Shown here one piece after another: positions 14,125 through 22,153 of a DNA stretch of 64,000 bases. Origin of the DNA: Dyella sp. BiH032 (GTDB lineage Bacteria > Pseudomonadota > Gammaproteobacteria > Xanthomonadales > Rhodanobacteraceae); the NCBI RefSeq assembly GCF_031954525.1, contig NZ_CP134867.1:3968001-4032000 (forward strand), in the 5' to 3' direction. The position numbers were made by a program, and so were the translations under genes. Below the pieces are notes generated by a model. The model did no database searches, had not been told where the DNA came from, and saw nothing but the letters and a program-made list of their open reading frames with translations. How positions within the stretch are numbered: position 1 is the stretch's first letter; the number at the start of each line of letters is the position of its first letter.

Positions 14125-16563
14125 TCAGGAGGGCTTATTCGCCTTCCGGCGGCGGCGCAGGAGCCAGAAACCGAGCCCGGCTCCGAACACCACGATGCCG
14201 CCGGCGATCCACGGCAGATGGCGATGAACGACCCGCTTGGCTTTCACGACGTACAGATGGCGCTGCATGACACGGGCGCGCTCGAAGTCCGGCTCTTCGC
14301 AATTCCGGCCAAAGTCCGCTGCCCAATCGACGTACGGCCCATGCTTCACGTAGCGGTCGTACAGCGCCCGCGCGCGGCGCATCCGCTCCGGCAGGACGGC
14401 GGGCGGGGCCTCGCCGTAGCCCTGGTACTGGTCCTCGTAGTCCGGCGGGCCCTCCAGCATCCAGCCGGTGGCTTTGCAGAGCACCGCGGCGAAAGCCTGC
14501 GAGCGCGGCGGCAGCAGGTCGGCCGCGCTCGCCGCGCGATCGGCGGCCAGATACCGATAATGGAAGCGGCGCTCGGGCTTGGCGGCGCTTTCGGCGAAGC
14601 GCTGACGCTCGCCATCGGTCACGAAGGTCTGCTTAAGATCGTCTGCCGAATGACCGCTGCCGCCCTGGTAGCCACCGCCCTCGTCCTGGTAGTCCGGCCC
14701 CTGCTCGTAGCCGAACAGCTCCAGGCCGTGTTCGCGCTGGATCGCTGCCGCCGCGTAGCGCGCCTCGGCCCTGCCGATGTCGGTCCACGCCTTGTCGGCG
14801 TCGCGCACCGCCTGGGCGAACGCGCGGGCTTCCGCGCGCAAGTCTTCCTTGCCGAAACGCTGATCGCCGCTGACCGGGAAATACGCCTGCGCTTCGTCGT
14901 ACCGGCCGACGCGCATCAGGCGGCGGGCCAGCAGCCAGCGCAGGTTGTCCGCCAGCGGCGTGCCGAACCCGTACGGCGCCGGTTCGGCCGATCCGCCCTT
15001 GGCCGGCGCAGGTGCCGGGGTGGCGGGCACGCGGGCGTCCACGAAGCTTTTCAATTCGTCCACCGTGAGCACACGCTCAGCGAGATAGGACACGTCGTTG
15101 CCGAAGCCGATGCCGCTGGTCTCGTCGTCGGGAAAGAACACGTTGCCGCTGCCGCCAACCGCATTGGCGGCGTCGTAGAGGCGCCCCATCGCCTCCACGT
15201 ACTCGCCGCGCGCGAGCGCCAGCACGCCTTGCTCGCCCACCAGCAGATGGGTGTTCTCCGGCTCCATGCTGGCCTTGGGATCGTCCGCCTTGGGGAAGGC
15301 CTTGGCCGCTTCGGCATAACTGGCGGCAGCGGCGGCGAGGTCGCCCTTCTGCAGGGCCAGCTTGGCGCGCACCCAGCTCGACAGCGGGCCCGGCGCCTTG
15401 TCGATCAGCTTGGCAGCCAGGTCATAGCGACCGACGCGGTAGGCCAGCGCGGCGAGGCGATCGGCGCCCTCCACGTGGTCCAGCCCGCGCTGCTCGATCG
15501 CCGCCACCAGGGCCACCAGGCTCGGATGGGGTTTGCGGGTCGTGGCCTTGCCATCCGCCGCTTCGCTGACTACGTCGTCCATCCGCGCCAGCGCATAGGC
15601 CACCAGCAAGCGCTGCGATACCGGGTGATCGACCAGAGCGGCGGCGAGCTGGTCGTCGCGCAGCGCCGTTTCGGCCAGGATCGCCAGCGACTGCACCGCG
15701 CCGCCCGAGCCGTGCCCGGCCTGCGCGGCATACAGCGTGATGGCGCGCTTCAGATCGTCCGGCGCCAGATGCAGGCCACAGTCATTGTCGGGACCGGCGA
15801 TCTCGTTCCAGCCACAGGGCTTGCCACTGACATACAGATGCAGGCGCGCCTCTTCGCCGAAGCTGGACAACGCCAGAGCCTGCGTATCGCTGCCCCCATC
15901 CAGGGCGCGCGTGCGCGCCAGCTGGAACGCCTTGGCCGCGGCGTCACGCTCCCGCTTGAACGCGGCGGCATCTCCGGCCTGGTCGCGAGCCCGCTCCGCG
16001 TGAATGCGGCCGAGCATGTACGCCGCCCACACCGAGCGCAGCTTCGCCTGTCCGGGCGGCAAGGCCAGGACCTTTTCGAAACTGGCGACCGCGCGGTCCA
16101 TGTCCGGGCCAGTGGACACCGCGCAGTGCGCGTCGGCGGGCGCCGATGCGGCCTCGCCTTCGTCGCTGCCTTCGCAGGCCATCTGCGCGATCTCGTAGTC
16201 CGCCGCGCCGGCCGCGTACAGGCGCAGTTCCTCCGGCAGGCCTGTGCTCTTTTCGTAGACCTCGCTGCCGCTTTGCAGCTGGCGCAACGATTCGATCTGC
16301 TGCCATTGCTCCGGCGTCAGGCCAAGCGACCTGGCCACCGTCGCGGCATCGTCCGCCTTGGGCGCTTCGGCCTCGGCGGGCAGCTTGTCGGTGGCCGGTA
16401 GCAGGGCAGCCGCCTCGAAGGCAAAGCTGTTCTGCGGCGTGGCCTTCAGCGTGGCTTCGCGGTGGTCCAGCAGCTGGCTGGGAAAGTCCGGCCCGCAGGC
16501 CCAGACAGCGGCAGCCGCCACGCCGGCCAGCAGAGCGGCCGCGATCCATTGGCGCTTGTACAT
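14125..16563 (-). CDS. Large exported protein of unknown function with C-terminal membrane anchor
   Basis: An 812-residue protein I cannot name. The N-terminus ([28 protein letters not shown]) is an export signal; the Cys after VWA could be a lipidation site, but Trp at -2 is unusual. The body is mainly Ala/Leu/Asp-rich helical sequence with pairs of helices such as [20 protein letters not shown] that look like tetratricopeptide-type repeats. Near residue 640-660 there is a Gly/Tyr/Gln-rich low-complexity stretch ([17 protein letters not shown]). One membrane helix ([18 protein letters not shown]) followed by RRRRK ends the protein, giving an N-out, C-in topology if the signal is cleaved. Ribosome site GGAAGGA lies 8 nt before the start. 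It follows the DUF3142-like gene by 77 nt on the same strand and may act with it. Confidence 0.8.
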   Translation of the reverse strand: MYKRQWIAAALLAGVAAAAVWACGPDFPSQLLDHREATLKATPQNSFAFEAAALLPATDKLPAEAEAPKADDAATVARSLGLTPEQWQQIESLRQLQSGSEVYEKSTGLPEELRLYAAGAADYEIAQMACEGSDEGEAASAPADAHCAVSTGPDMDRAVASFEKVLALPPGQAKLRSVWAAYMLGRIHAERARDQAGDAAAFKRERDAAAKAFQLARTRALDGGSDTQALALSSFGEEARLHLYVSGKPCGWNEIAGPDNDCGLHLAPDDLKRAITLYAAQAGHGSGGAVQSLAILAETALRDDQLAAALVDHPVSQRLLVAYALARMDDVVSEAADGKATTRKPHPSLVALVAAIEQRGLDHVEGADRLAALAYRVGRYDLAAKLIDKAPGPLSSWVRAKLALQKGDLAAAAASYAEAAKAFPKADDPKASMEPENTHLLVGEQGVLALARGEYVEAMGRLYDAANAVGGSGNVFFPDDETSGIGFGNDVSYLAERVLTVDELKSFVDARVPATPAPAPAKGGSAEPAPYGFGTPLADNLRWLLARRLMRVGRYDEAQAYFPVSGDQRFGKEDLRAEARAFAQAVRDADKAWTDIGRAEARYAAAAIQREHGLELFGYEQGPDYQDEGGGYQGGSGHSADDLKQTFVTDGERQRFAESAAKPERRFHYRYLAADRAASAADLLPPRSQAFAAVLCKATGWMLEGPPDYEDQYQGYGEAPPAVLPERMRRARALYDRYVKHGPYVDWAADFGRNCEEPDFERARVMQRHLYVVKAKRVVHRHLPWIAGGIVVFGAGLGFWLLRRRRKANKPS

Positions 16564-16640
16564 CGGAAATCCTTCCCCTTGGGAGATGCTTGGCGCGCGC
16601 ATCATGCGGGCAAAGCCGCCCAAGCGGAATAGCCATCGCT

Positions 16641-17858
16641 TCAGGGCTCGGGCACGGGCTCGCCAGGTCTGTCGCCGCAACGTGCCCAACCGACCGCGCG
16701 CTGGTAGTGCGCACGCAACCAGCCGTCGCGGTCGCGCCGCAGGAACGGATGAGCTTTGGCATAGGCGAGCACGTAGCCGTTGACCCCGTCGGCGACGGTG
16801 CAGCCCGCCGGCAGGCGGATGCGGCCCGGCAGGCGCCCGTCCACTTCGCCGTCGTTGCGCAGCACGATGTCCACCGCGCCAGGCGCAGCGCCCGGCTGGA
16901 AAAACGCGACCAGGGATGTCTTCAACGGCGTGCCGCCGATCACCGCGCGCCAGGTCGGCAGGCTCCATGCGCGCTCGTCCTGGGCCGTCGGAAGACGGAA
17001 CCACACGATGCCGGCCAGGCCACGCGGCGGATCGCCGCGCAGGCTGGCGAGCAGCGTCGCCACGTCCGCCGGTGCCGCGATCAGCTCGCTCGCCTCGCTG
17101 CCGCCCGCGAGCAACGGGGCCTCGCTTTCCACGGCGACGACGCGCCCATCGTCGTCCCAGGCCACACGCGAGCCGTAGGTCGGCAGCGCGACGCGGAACG
17201 GCTTGTGCACCCGCGCCGCGAAGCGGTCGATCCAGGTGCGCGCGAGCGCGGGATCGAACAGGCCCGCGCGAGGCGATTGCACGGCATGCACCTGCAGCAC
17301 CACTTCGTCCGCCTGCGCCGCCACGCGCTCCAGCTCGGCGGACGCCAGCCACGCGGGCAGCGCCGTGATCGACAACGGCGTCGCCCGGAGGGCGCTCTTC
17401 AGCCGGGCAAGAAACCCGGCATAGGTCGGCAACCGCGCGGTGCCACAGTCGTGATCGATCTCGACGCCCGCCAGCGGCGCGCCTTTCCAGGTGTCGCGCA
17501 GGGCGATCACCTGCGTGAGCAGCGCATCGGCATCCCATGACGACAACTGCCCGTCGATGCGTATCACCAGCACGACCGGCCGCTGCGTGGCCGCGAGCGC
17601 GGTGCGATCGATGGCCACCGGCCGCAGGCGGCCGCTGGCATCGGTCTGCGCGGCCAGCACGCGCCATGCATGGATCAGGTCGGCCGACTGCGTCAACGCG
17701 GCCGTCACCGCGGGATTCCATTGGCGCTGCCACACGTAGACGTCGTGCTCCAGCGGAACGGGCGGACGATGGCAGGCGATCAGGCAGACGCAGGCCAGCC
17801 ACGCGGCCAGCCATCGCCATCCTCTTGTCCAGGCACCGTTCGCCACCCCGCTCCCCAT
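16641..17858 (-). CDS. DUF3142-like lipoprotein
   Basis: A predicted lipoprotein of 405 residues. The signal (WRWLAAWLACVCLIAC) contains a good lipobox, LIAC, giving a lipid-modified Cys. The mature part contains VYVWQRQWNP, GVEIDHDCGTARL, LPTYGSRVAWDD and GIVWFRLPT, which match my memory of the DUF3142 family: a probable TIM-barrel fold related to glycoside-hydrolase-like proteins, with no known activity. The start is uncertain: ATG at 17858 has GGGGG directly before it, while an ATG at 17894 would add 12 residues. The downstream gene 14125-16563 is very close, suggesting a two-gene unit of exported proteins. Confidence 0.75.
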   Translation of the reverse strand: MGSGVANGAWTRGWRWLAAWLACVCLIACHRPPVPLEHDVYVWQRQWNPAVTAALTQSADLIHAWRVLAAQTDASGRLRPVAIDRTALAATQRPVVLVIRIDGQLSSWDADALLTQVIALRDTWKGAPLAGVEIDHDCGTARLPTYAGFLARLKSALRATPLSITALPAWLASAELERVAAQADEVVLQVHAVQSPRAGLFDPALARTWIDRFAARVHKPFRVALPTYGSRVAWDDDGRVVAVESEAPLLAGGSEASELIAAPADVATLLASLRGDPPRGLAGIVWFRLPTAQDERAWSLPTWRAVIGGTPLKTSLVAFFQPGAAPGAVDIVLRNDGEVDGRLPGRIRLPAGCTVADGVNGYVLAYAKAHPFLRRDRDGWLRAHYQRAVGWARCGDRPGEPVPEP

Positions 17859-17910
17859 CCCCCGCTCAGAAGCGGCCCGCTCAGAAGCGCGCATTCTAGC
17901 CACGCCAAAG

Positions 17911-17933
17911 AAAACGCCGCCCGGAGGCGGCGT
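17911..17933 (-). terminator. Rho-independent terminator of rtcB
   Basis: On the minus strand an 8-bp perfect stem (ACGCCGCC/GGCGGCGT) with a 4-nt loop followed by TTTT, 27 nt after the rtcB stop codon. Confidence 0.85.
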
Positions 17934-17960
17934 CAAAGAGGCGCAGCGCGCGGCAGGAAC

Positions 17961-19181
17961 TCAGCCCTTCACGCACAACACCTGGCGCAACGTGTGCACC
18001 ACCTCCACCAGGTCGGTCTGCGCGGCCATGACCGCGTCGATCGACTTGTAGGCGGCTGGCGATTCGTCGAGCACGCCCGCGTCCTTGCGGCATTCCACGT
18101 GCGCGGTGGCCTCGCGGTGCTGGGCCAGCGTGATCTGCTGCTTGGCCATGCCGCGGCTCATGACGCGGCCGGCGCCGTGGCTGCAGCTGTGGAAGCTGTC
18201 CGCATTCCCTTTGCCGCGCACGATGTAGCTCTTCGTGCCCATGCTGCCGGGGATGATGCCGAGCTCGCCCTCGCGGGCGCTCACGGCCCCTTTGCGGGTG
18301 ACCAGCAGCGATTCGCCGAAGTGGGTCTCGCGCTGCACGTAGTTGTGGTGGCAGTTCACCGCCACCTTGTCGAGCTGGAACTTCGGCAGGCGGTGGCGCA
18401 TCTCGTTGAGCACCCGCGCCATCATCGCCTCGCGGTTATGGCGTGCGTAGTCCTGCGCCCAGGACACGGCCTCCACGTAATCGTCGAACAGCGGCTCGCC
18501 TTCCATGAAAAACGCGAGGTCCTTGTCCGGCAAGTGGAAACCCAGCACGCGGTGGGCCAGCTGTTCGCGCGCCCGTTCGATGAAGTAGGTACCGATCAGG
18601 TTGCCGGTGCCGCGCGAGCCCGAGTGCAGCATCACCCATACGCGGTCCTCCTCGTCCAGGCAGATCTCGATGAAGTGGTTGCCGCCGCCGAGCGTGCCGA
18701 GCTGCTGTTCGAACTTGTCCGTGCGGATCTTGCGGTGCCTGGCCTTGATCCCCTCCAGCCGCTGCGCCAGCCCGGACTGCACCAGACGCGTGCCGATGCC
18801 GTCCGGCAGGCGGCGGTGTTCGCCGCCGGCGCCGTTGCCCACCGGCACGCCACGCTCGATGCTCGAACGCAGCAGCGCCAGGCTGTCCGGCAGGTCGGCC
18901 GCGCGCAGCGTGGTCCGCACCGCGGCCATGCCGCAGCCGATGTCCACGCCGACCGCAGCCGGGATGATCGCGCCGCGCGTGGGCACCACCGACCCGACCG
19001 TGGCGCCCTTGCCCAGGTGCACGTCCGGCATGACCGCGACCCACGGGCCGACGAACGGCAGCGCCGCGATATTCTGCAGCTGCGCGTGGGCTTGCGCCTC
19101 CAGCGGCACGCCGTCCACCCAACCCTTGATCGGCTTGGCGCCCTCGGCATGCAACAGTTGATATGACGTTTCGGTACTCAT
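17961..19181 (-). CDS. rtcB: RNA-splicing ligase RtcB
   Basis: Mn/GTP-dependent RNA ligase, 406 residues, that joins 2',3'-cyclic phosphate (or 3'-phosphate) and 5'-OH RNA ends, as left by tRNA-cleaving toxins. Motifs are complete: PDVHLGKGATVG (52-63), GVDIGCGM with metal-binding D80 and C83, GGGNHFIEI, HSGSRGTG and the guanylylated histidine in CSHGAGRVMSR near residue 320. AAGGAGA lies about 8 nt before the ATG at 19181; a longer in-frame start lacks this. It follows a slipin gene by 56 nt. No rtcA cyclase and no rtcR regulator gene is present in the window, so regulation may differ from the E. coli rtcBA model. Confidence 0.95.
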   Translation of the reverse strand: MSTETSYQLLHAEGAKPIKGWVDGVPLEAQAHAQLQNIAALPFVGPWVAVMPDVHLGKGATVGSVVPTRGAIIPAAVGVDIGCGMAAVRTTLRAADLPDSLALLRSSIERGVPVGNGAGGEHRRLPDGIGTRLVQSGLAQRLEGIKARHRKIRTDKFEQQLGTLGGGNHFIEICLDEEDRVWVMLHSGSRGTGNLIGTYFIERAREQLAHRVLGFHLPDKDLAFFMEGEPLFDDYVEAVSWAQDYARHNREAMMARVLNEMRHRLPKFQLDKVAVNCHHNYVQRETHFGESLLVTRKGAVSAREGELGIIPGSMGTKSYIVRGKGNADSFHSCSHGAGRVMSRGMAKQQITLAQHREATAHVECRKDAGVLDESPAAYKSIDAVMAAQTDLVEVVHTLRQVLCVKG

Positions 19182-19237
19182 GATGTTCTTCTCCTTGGGG
19201 CCGGTCGCGGCAATTCCATCTGCCGCGACGACGGCTT

Positions 19238-20362
19238 TCATTCCTTGATGGTCACCAGCTGCTTCAGCACGCCATCCAGGCCGCCGAACACCGTCAGCTT
19301 GTCGATCTTCTCGGTGACCTTCTCCAACGCTTCCAGTTCCTTCAGGCGCATCAACACCGGGCTCTCCTCGATCAAGCGCGCGGTGTTGAGCAGGGAACGC
19401 GTGGCGTTCGCCTCCTCGCGGCGGCGGATCACATTGGCCTGAGCCGCCTTCTCCGCCTGCACCACGCTGTTGAGGATGTCCTTCATTTCGCCCGGCAGGA
19501 TCACATCCTTGACACCCACGCCTAGCACTTCCACGCCCAATTCGGTCACACGGCCGCGCACGTAAGCAAAGATGTCCGCATCCAGCGAGGCCTTGTCGCC
19601 CAGCAGCTCGTCCAGCGTCTTGGCGGAGACCGCCTTGCGCAGGCCGTACTGCAGTTCGCGATAGACGTAATCGCCGTACTTGGCCACCTTCGTGCGCGCG
19701 GCGACCGGGTCGGTCACGCGCAGGCTGGCGGCAAGATTCACGCGCAGGCTCACCTTGTCGCGAGTCAGCAGTTCCTGGCCCGAGACTTCCAACGACTGCA
19801 CGCGCAGGTCGATCACTTCGGCGGCGACGTTCTTGCGGAAGTTCCAGAACGCATACGCACCCGGCGCCAGCGTGCGCACCAGCTTGCCATCCACGAACAG
19901 CAGGCCCGCCGATTCGGACGGCACGTCCAGCGCCACCGCCACCTTGGTCAGTACGCCGAGTTGGCGTAGACGGTTGGCGACATCAGGCTGCACCTCCAGC
20001 GTGCCGGCAAGGGATGCCAGGCGCAGTTCGACCGGTACCAGCTCCTTCCAGTACAGCTTGCGGGTACCCGGCGCGAGCACGTCTTCCAGCTTGCCGTTCT
20101 TCAGCACCAGGCCGACCTGGTCCACGCCGACGTCCGCGAGCAGGAAGTGCTCGCCCAGCTTCGCGTCCATCCGCGCCATCAGCACGTCGGCGTCGGTGCC
20201 GGCGTACTCGGCGCGGGCAGCATTGTGCACGGCCACCGCGATGCGGCCGAACGGGTCGAACCAGCGGTAGACGCCCGCGGCGAGCACGCGCTGCAGTCGA
20301 CGGTTGCGATACAGCAAACCGCGCTCGCCGTCGCCGATCACGATTTGCTTGATCCAGAACAT
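19238..20362 (-). CDS. Slipin / SPFH-domain membrane protein
   Basis: A 374-residue member of the SPFH (stomatin/prohibitin/flotillin) superfamily, slipin branch. The N-terminal part (FWIKQIVIGDGERGLLYRNR) is only mildly hydrophobic. The SPFH core includes VIDLRVQSLEVSGQELLTRD, KVSLRVNLAASLRVTDPVAA and LGVEVLGVGVKDVILPGEMK. A helical region with EKAAQANVIRRREEANATRS follows, the usual stomatin oligomerisation helix. AAGGAG is 8 nt before the ATG at 20362. Slipin genes are repeatedly found beside rtcB in RNA-repair operons, and here the two are consecutive with tRNA-like genes upstream. Probable role (inference): membrane scaffold for the repair system. Confidence 0.88.
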   Translation of the reverse strand: MFWIKQIVIGDGERGLLYRNRRLQRVLAAGVYRWFDPFGRIAVAVHNAARAEYAGTDADVLMARMDAKLGEHFLLADVGVDQVGLVLKNGKLEDVLAPGTRKLYWKELVPVELRLASLAGTLEVQPDVANRLRQLGVLTKVAVALDVPSESAGLLFVDGKLVRTLAPGAYAFWNFRKNVAAEVIDLRVQSLEVSGQELLTRDKVSLRVNLAASLRVTDPVAARTKVAKYGDYVYRELQYGLRKAVSAKTLDELLGDKASLDADIFAYVRGRVTELGVEVLGVGVKDVILPGEMKDILNSVVQAEKAAQANVIRRREEANATRSLLNTARLIEESPVLMRLKELEALEKVTEKIDKLTVFGGLDGVLKQLVTIKE

Positions 20363-20405
20363 GGGAATACTCCTTATCCCTGACATAAGCCGGCCTGAGT
20401 TAATC

Positions 20406-20420
20406 GCTTTGCGCGGGCCA
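20406..20420 (-). promoter_or_regulatory. Possible sigma-54 (-24/-12) promoter of slipin-rtcB
   Basis: On the minus strand TGGCCCG-N4-AAGC reads GG-N10-GC, the invariant spacing of sigma-54 promoters; the -24 half matches TGGCACG in 6 of 7 positions while the -12 half keeps only GC. It would start transcription near 20394, about 32 nt before the slipin start. RtcR-controlled rtc operons use sigma-54, but no rtcR gene is visible, so this remains tentative. Confidence 0.35.
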
Positions 20421-20730
20421 GCCGGTAACGCGCAAATAATCGTTTTGATAATCCAAGGGCGCGGCACGCCCTCCCTTTCGGGATAATCGTCCGCAAATCG
20501 CTCCGCGGCCGAGCGGAAACTAAGGCGGAAGCGCCCCTGGCGTCGGCGACGCGGGACCGTCGCGCCTCCACGGGGGAGACGGACGCTGTCCGCGGCGCGG
20601 CGAACCGCCCGCTTGCCGGCGACCGTCCGCCCCATCTCGGGACGGCGATCCGGCGTGGCTCCCGCTGCGGCGAAGCCGGACCGCCTTCCCTGGCGATACC
20701 GGCAGCGCCGCGCGGGGCGCTTCCTGTGGA

Positions 20731-20746
20731 GGGAGCTTTCGCTCCC
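20731..20746 (-). other. GNRA-tetraloop hairpin after the tRNA-like pair
   Basis: On the minus strand GGGAGC-GAAA-GCTCCC forms a perfect 6-bp stem with a GAAA tetraloop, 4 nt after the Met-type tRNA-like gene. It lacks a T-tract, so it looks like an RNA structure or processing barrier rather than a terminator. Confidence 0.55.
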
Positions 20747-20749
20747 GGG

Positions 20750-20823
20750 GTTTTGGAGCGGGAGTCGAACCCGCGACAACCGACTTATGAGGTCAGTGCT
20801 CTACCTGTCTGAGCTATCCAAAC
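20750..20823 (-). tRNA. tRNA-Met(CAU)-like gene, no CCA, weak acceptor stem
   Basis: A full cloverleaf can be folded: D arm GCTC/GAGC with GG in the loop, anticodon stem CTGAC/GTCGG with loop CTCATAA (anticodon CAU, as in elongator Met), T arm GCGGG-TTCGACT-CCCGC. The acceptor stem GTTTGGA/TCCAAAA has a G1-A72 mismatch and is followed by C and CCC rather than CCA. The three normal tRNAs in this window all encode CCA and have perfect acceptor stems, so this is either a specialised tRNA or a tRNA mimic. It sits 1 nt after the Ala-like gene and upstream of slipin-rtcB. Confidence 0.7.
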
Positions 20824-20824
20824 A

Positions 20825-20898
20825 AGCGACGTGCCGGATTCGAACCGGCGCCCGATGGCATGCGAAGCCATTGCTCTACCCGACTGAGCTAACGTCAT
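20825..20898 (-). tRNA. tRNA-Ala(CGC)-like gene, no CCA, weak acceptor stem
   Basis: Cloverleaf on the minus strand: U8-A9, D arm GCTC/GAGC with loop AGTCGGGTA, anticodon stem ATGGC/GCCAT with loop TTCGCAT (anticodon CGC), 5-nt variable loop, T arm GCCGG-TTCGAAT-CCGGC. The acceptor ATGACGT/ACGTCGC has an A1-C72 mismatch and a wobble at 2-71, and no CCA follows. The G3-U70 identity pair of normal tRNA-Ala is absent (G3-C70), so charging with alanine is doubtful. One nucleotide separates it from the Met-type element. Confidence 0.7.
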
Positions 20899-20952
20899 TC
20901 CCGAAACACCGCCGTGCAGGCCCGGGCATACGCTGTCGGCAACGCCGCGCGC

Positions 20953-21052
20953 ACCGGCCGGGCGCTTGAACCCGAGCCGCTGGAGCCTGTCGTATCGATG
21001 CTTCGCATGGCCGGCTGTCGCCAGCCGGTCATCCGTGTGGGCGCAAGCGCCC
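20953..21052 (-). other. Structured non-coding segment, possible third degenerate tRNA-like element
   Basis: On the minus strand this stretch holds two strong hairpins, GGGCGC-TT-GCGCCC (21039-21052) and CCGGCTG-GCGA-CAGCCGG (21011-21028, GNRA loop), then GGGTTCAAGCGCCC reminiscent of a T arm. The 77 nt from 21029 to 20953 begin ACCGG and end CCGGT, which could pair as an acceptor. No convincing anticodon arm can be drawn, so this is only a candidate. Confidence 0.3.
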
Positions 21053-21240
21053 GCATTCGTTGAAACCTCCCGGTCACTCGCCGCCCGTGCCGAAGCATCA
21101 AGGCACAGCGCATCCATGCGCCTCTCGCGGTCGCCCCTGCCTCGGCCCGGCGGCCGGATGCTTCAGGGCGGAAGTCGCCTTCCGTTGGTCGGTCGTTTCA
21201 TCACCTTTCGGTGCATGGACCCGTTCCTTGCGAACGCCGG

Positions 21241-21277
21241 AAACAAAACGCCCCCGGGTGAAGAACCCGAGGGCGTT
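21241..21277 (-). terminator. Rho-independent terminator of the small gene at 21324-21437
   Basis: On the minus strand a 13-position stem with one mismatch (AACGCCCTCGGGT pairing ACCCGGGGGCGTT) closes a 5-nt loop and continues into TTTTGTTT. Confidence 0.88.
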
Positions 21278-21323
21278 CGCGTTGCCTCGGGAGATCGGGG
21301 TGACCGATCTCCGCAGGCGAGGA

Positions 21324-21437
21324 TCAGTCGATGGTGTGGAAGCGGCCGCCATTCGCCGGCCGCATGCCGTGCCCGCACGGCAGCACGTCGCGGCATTCGC
21401 GCGAGGGCAGCGTGGCGTGGACGACGAATAACGACAT
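21324..21437 (-). CDS. Candidate 37-residue protein
   Basis: A short open frame starting MSLFVVHATLPSRECRD and ending GRFHTID. It is supported by context rather than similarity: a promoter with exact 17-nt spacing lies 57-85 nt upstream of the start, and a strong terminator follows 47 nt after the stop, so a transcript of about 250 nt is expected. The peptide has C-X6-C-X-H, which might bind metal, and no signal sequence. The ribosome site is weak (CTGGAATT). A second hairpin (GAGATCGG/CCGATCTC, 21292-21312) lies just after the stop. It could instead be a small RNA. I do not recognise a family. Confidence 0.45.
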   Translation of the reverse strand: MSLFVVHATLPSRECRDVLPCGHGMRPANGGRFHTID

Positions 21438-21493
21438 GGCTAATTCCAGACCTTTTCCAAAAATGAAGTTCGCCGGACTTGGCGAGGTCGCGA

Positions 21494-21522
21494 ACATTAC
21501 GCGAGCCCGATTATCCATGCAA
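21494..21522 (-). promoter_or_regulatory. Candidate sigma-70 promoter of the small gene
   Basis: On the minus strand TTGCAT (21517-21522), 17-nt spacer, TAATGT (21494-21499). Transcription would start near 21487, giving a 50-nt leader before the ATG at 21437. Confidence 0.55.
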
Positions 21523-21550
21523 GCACTTTTTTTAAGGCTACGAATAATTC

Positions 21551-22153
21551 TTACAGCCAGCCTTTTTGCCGGGCCAATCGATAAGCCTCGATGCGATTGG
21601 CGACGCCCAATTTGCCGATCGCTTCGGAAAGATAATTACGTACCGTGCCATGCGAGAGATTCAACTGCGAAGCGATTTCGGTAGCCGATTGTCCTTCGCC
21701 GGCGAGGCGCAGCACCTGGCGTTCGCGATCGTTGAGCGGATCGGCCTCCGACCACGCCTCCAGCGCGAGCTGCGGGTCGATCGCGCGGCCGCCGCGATGG
21801 ACCATGCGCAACGCCTCGGCGAGATTCTCCGCTGGCGCGTCCTTCAGCAGATAGCCGGACACACCCGCATCCAGCGCGCGGCGCAGAAAGCCGGGGCGTG
21901 CGAACGTGGTCACGATGATCACCTTCATCGGCAGCTCGTGGCGCTGGATGCGCTGCGCCAGTTCCAGCCCGGTAAGCCCCGGCATTTCGATGTCGGTCAC
22001 CAGCACGTCCGGTTTCAGCCGCTGGATCTCGCGCCATGCGGCCTCGCCGTCCGGCGCCGAACCCAGCACTTCGATGTCCGACTCCAGATTGAGCAGCGCG
22101 GACAGCGCGCCGCGCACCATCGCCTGGTCCTCGGCCAGCAGCACCCGGATCAT
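21551..22153 (-). CDS. NarL/DesR-type response regulator
   Basis: Two-domain transcription regulator, 200 residues. The receiver domain (1-120) has the acidic pair in LLAEDQAMVRG, phospho-acceptor D54 in LVTDIEMPG, Thr in IIVTTFARPG and Lys in YLLKDAP. The C-terminal LuxR-type helix-turn-helix (about 138-200) has LNDRERQVLRLAGEGQSATE and LSHGTVRNYLSEAIGKLG. Its ATG overlaps the stop of the second kinase (ATGA), so it is translated together with it. Target genes probably include the ABC exporter of the same operon; see the palindrome at 26347-26362. Confidence 0.93.
   Translation of the reverse strand: MIRVLLAEDQAMVRGALSALLNLESDIEVLGSAPDGEAAWREIQRLKPDVLVTDIEMPGLTGLELAQRIQRHELPMKVIIVTTFARPGFLRRALDAGVSGYLLKDAPAENLAEALRMVHRGGRAIDPQLALEAWSEADPLNDRERQVLRLAGEGQSATEIASQLNLSHGTVRNYLSEAIGKLGVANRIEAYRLARQKGWL

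Larger units (their letters stand above)
20363..20749 (-). other. Non-coding region between tRNA-like genes and the slipin gene
   Basis: 387 bases without a convincing gene. It contains a GNRA-loop hairpin (20731-20746), a possible sigma-54 element (20406-20420) and several short repeats of GATAATC (for example near 20440-20490), which could be activator sites. The part 20500-20720 is GC-rich with no obvious structure. Confidence 0.6.

Noticed and set aside
20750-20898. Ordinary tRNA-Ala and tRNA-Met genes
   Set aside because: Both lack CCA and have a mismatched first acceptor pair, unlike the Pro, Val and Asn tRNAs here; kept as tRNA-like instead.
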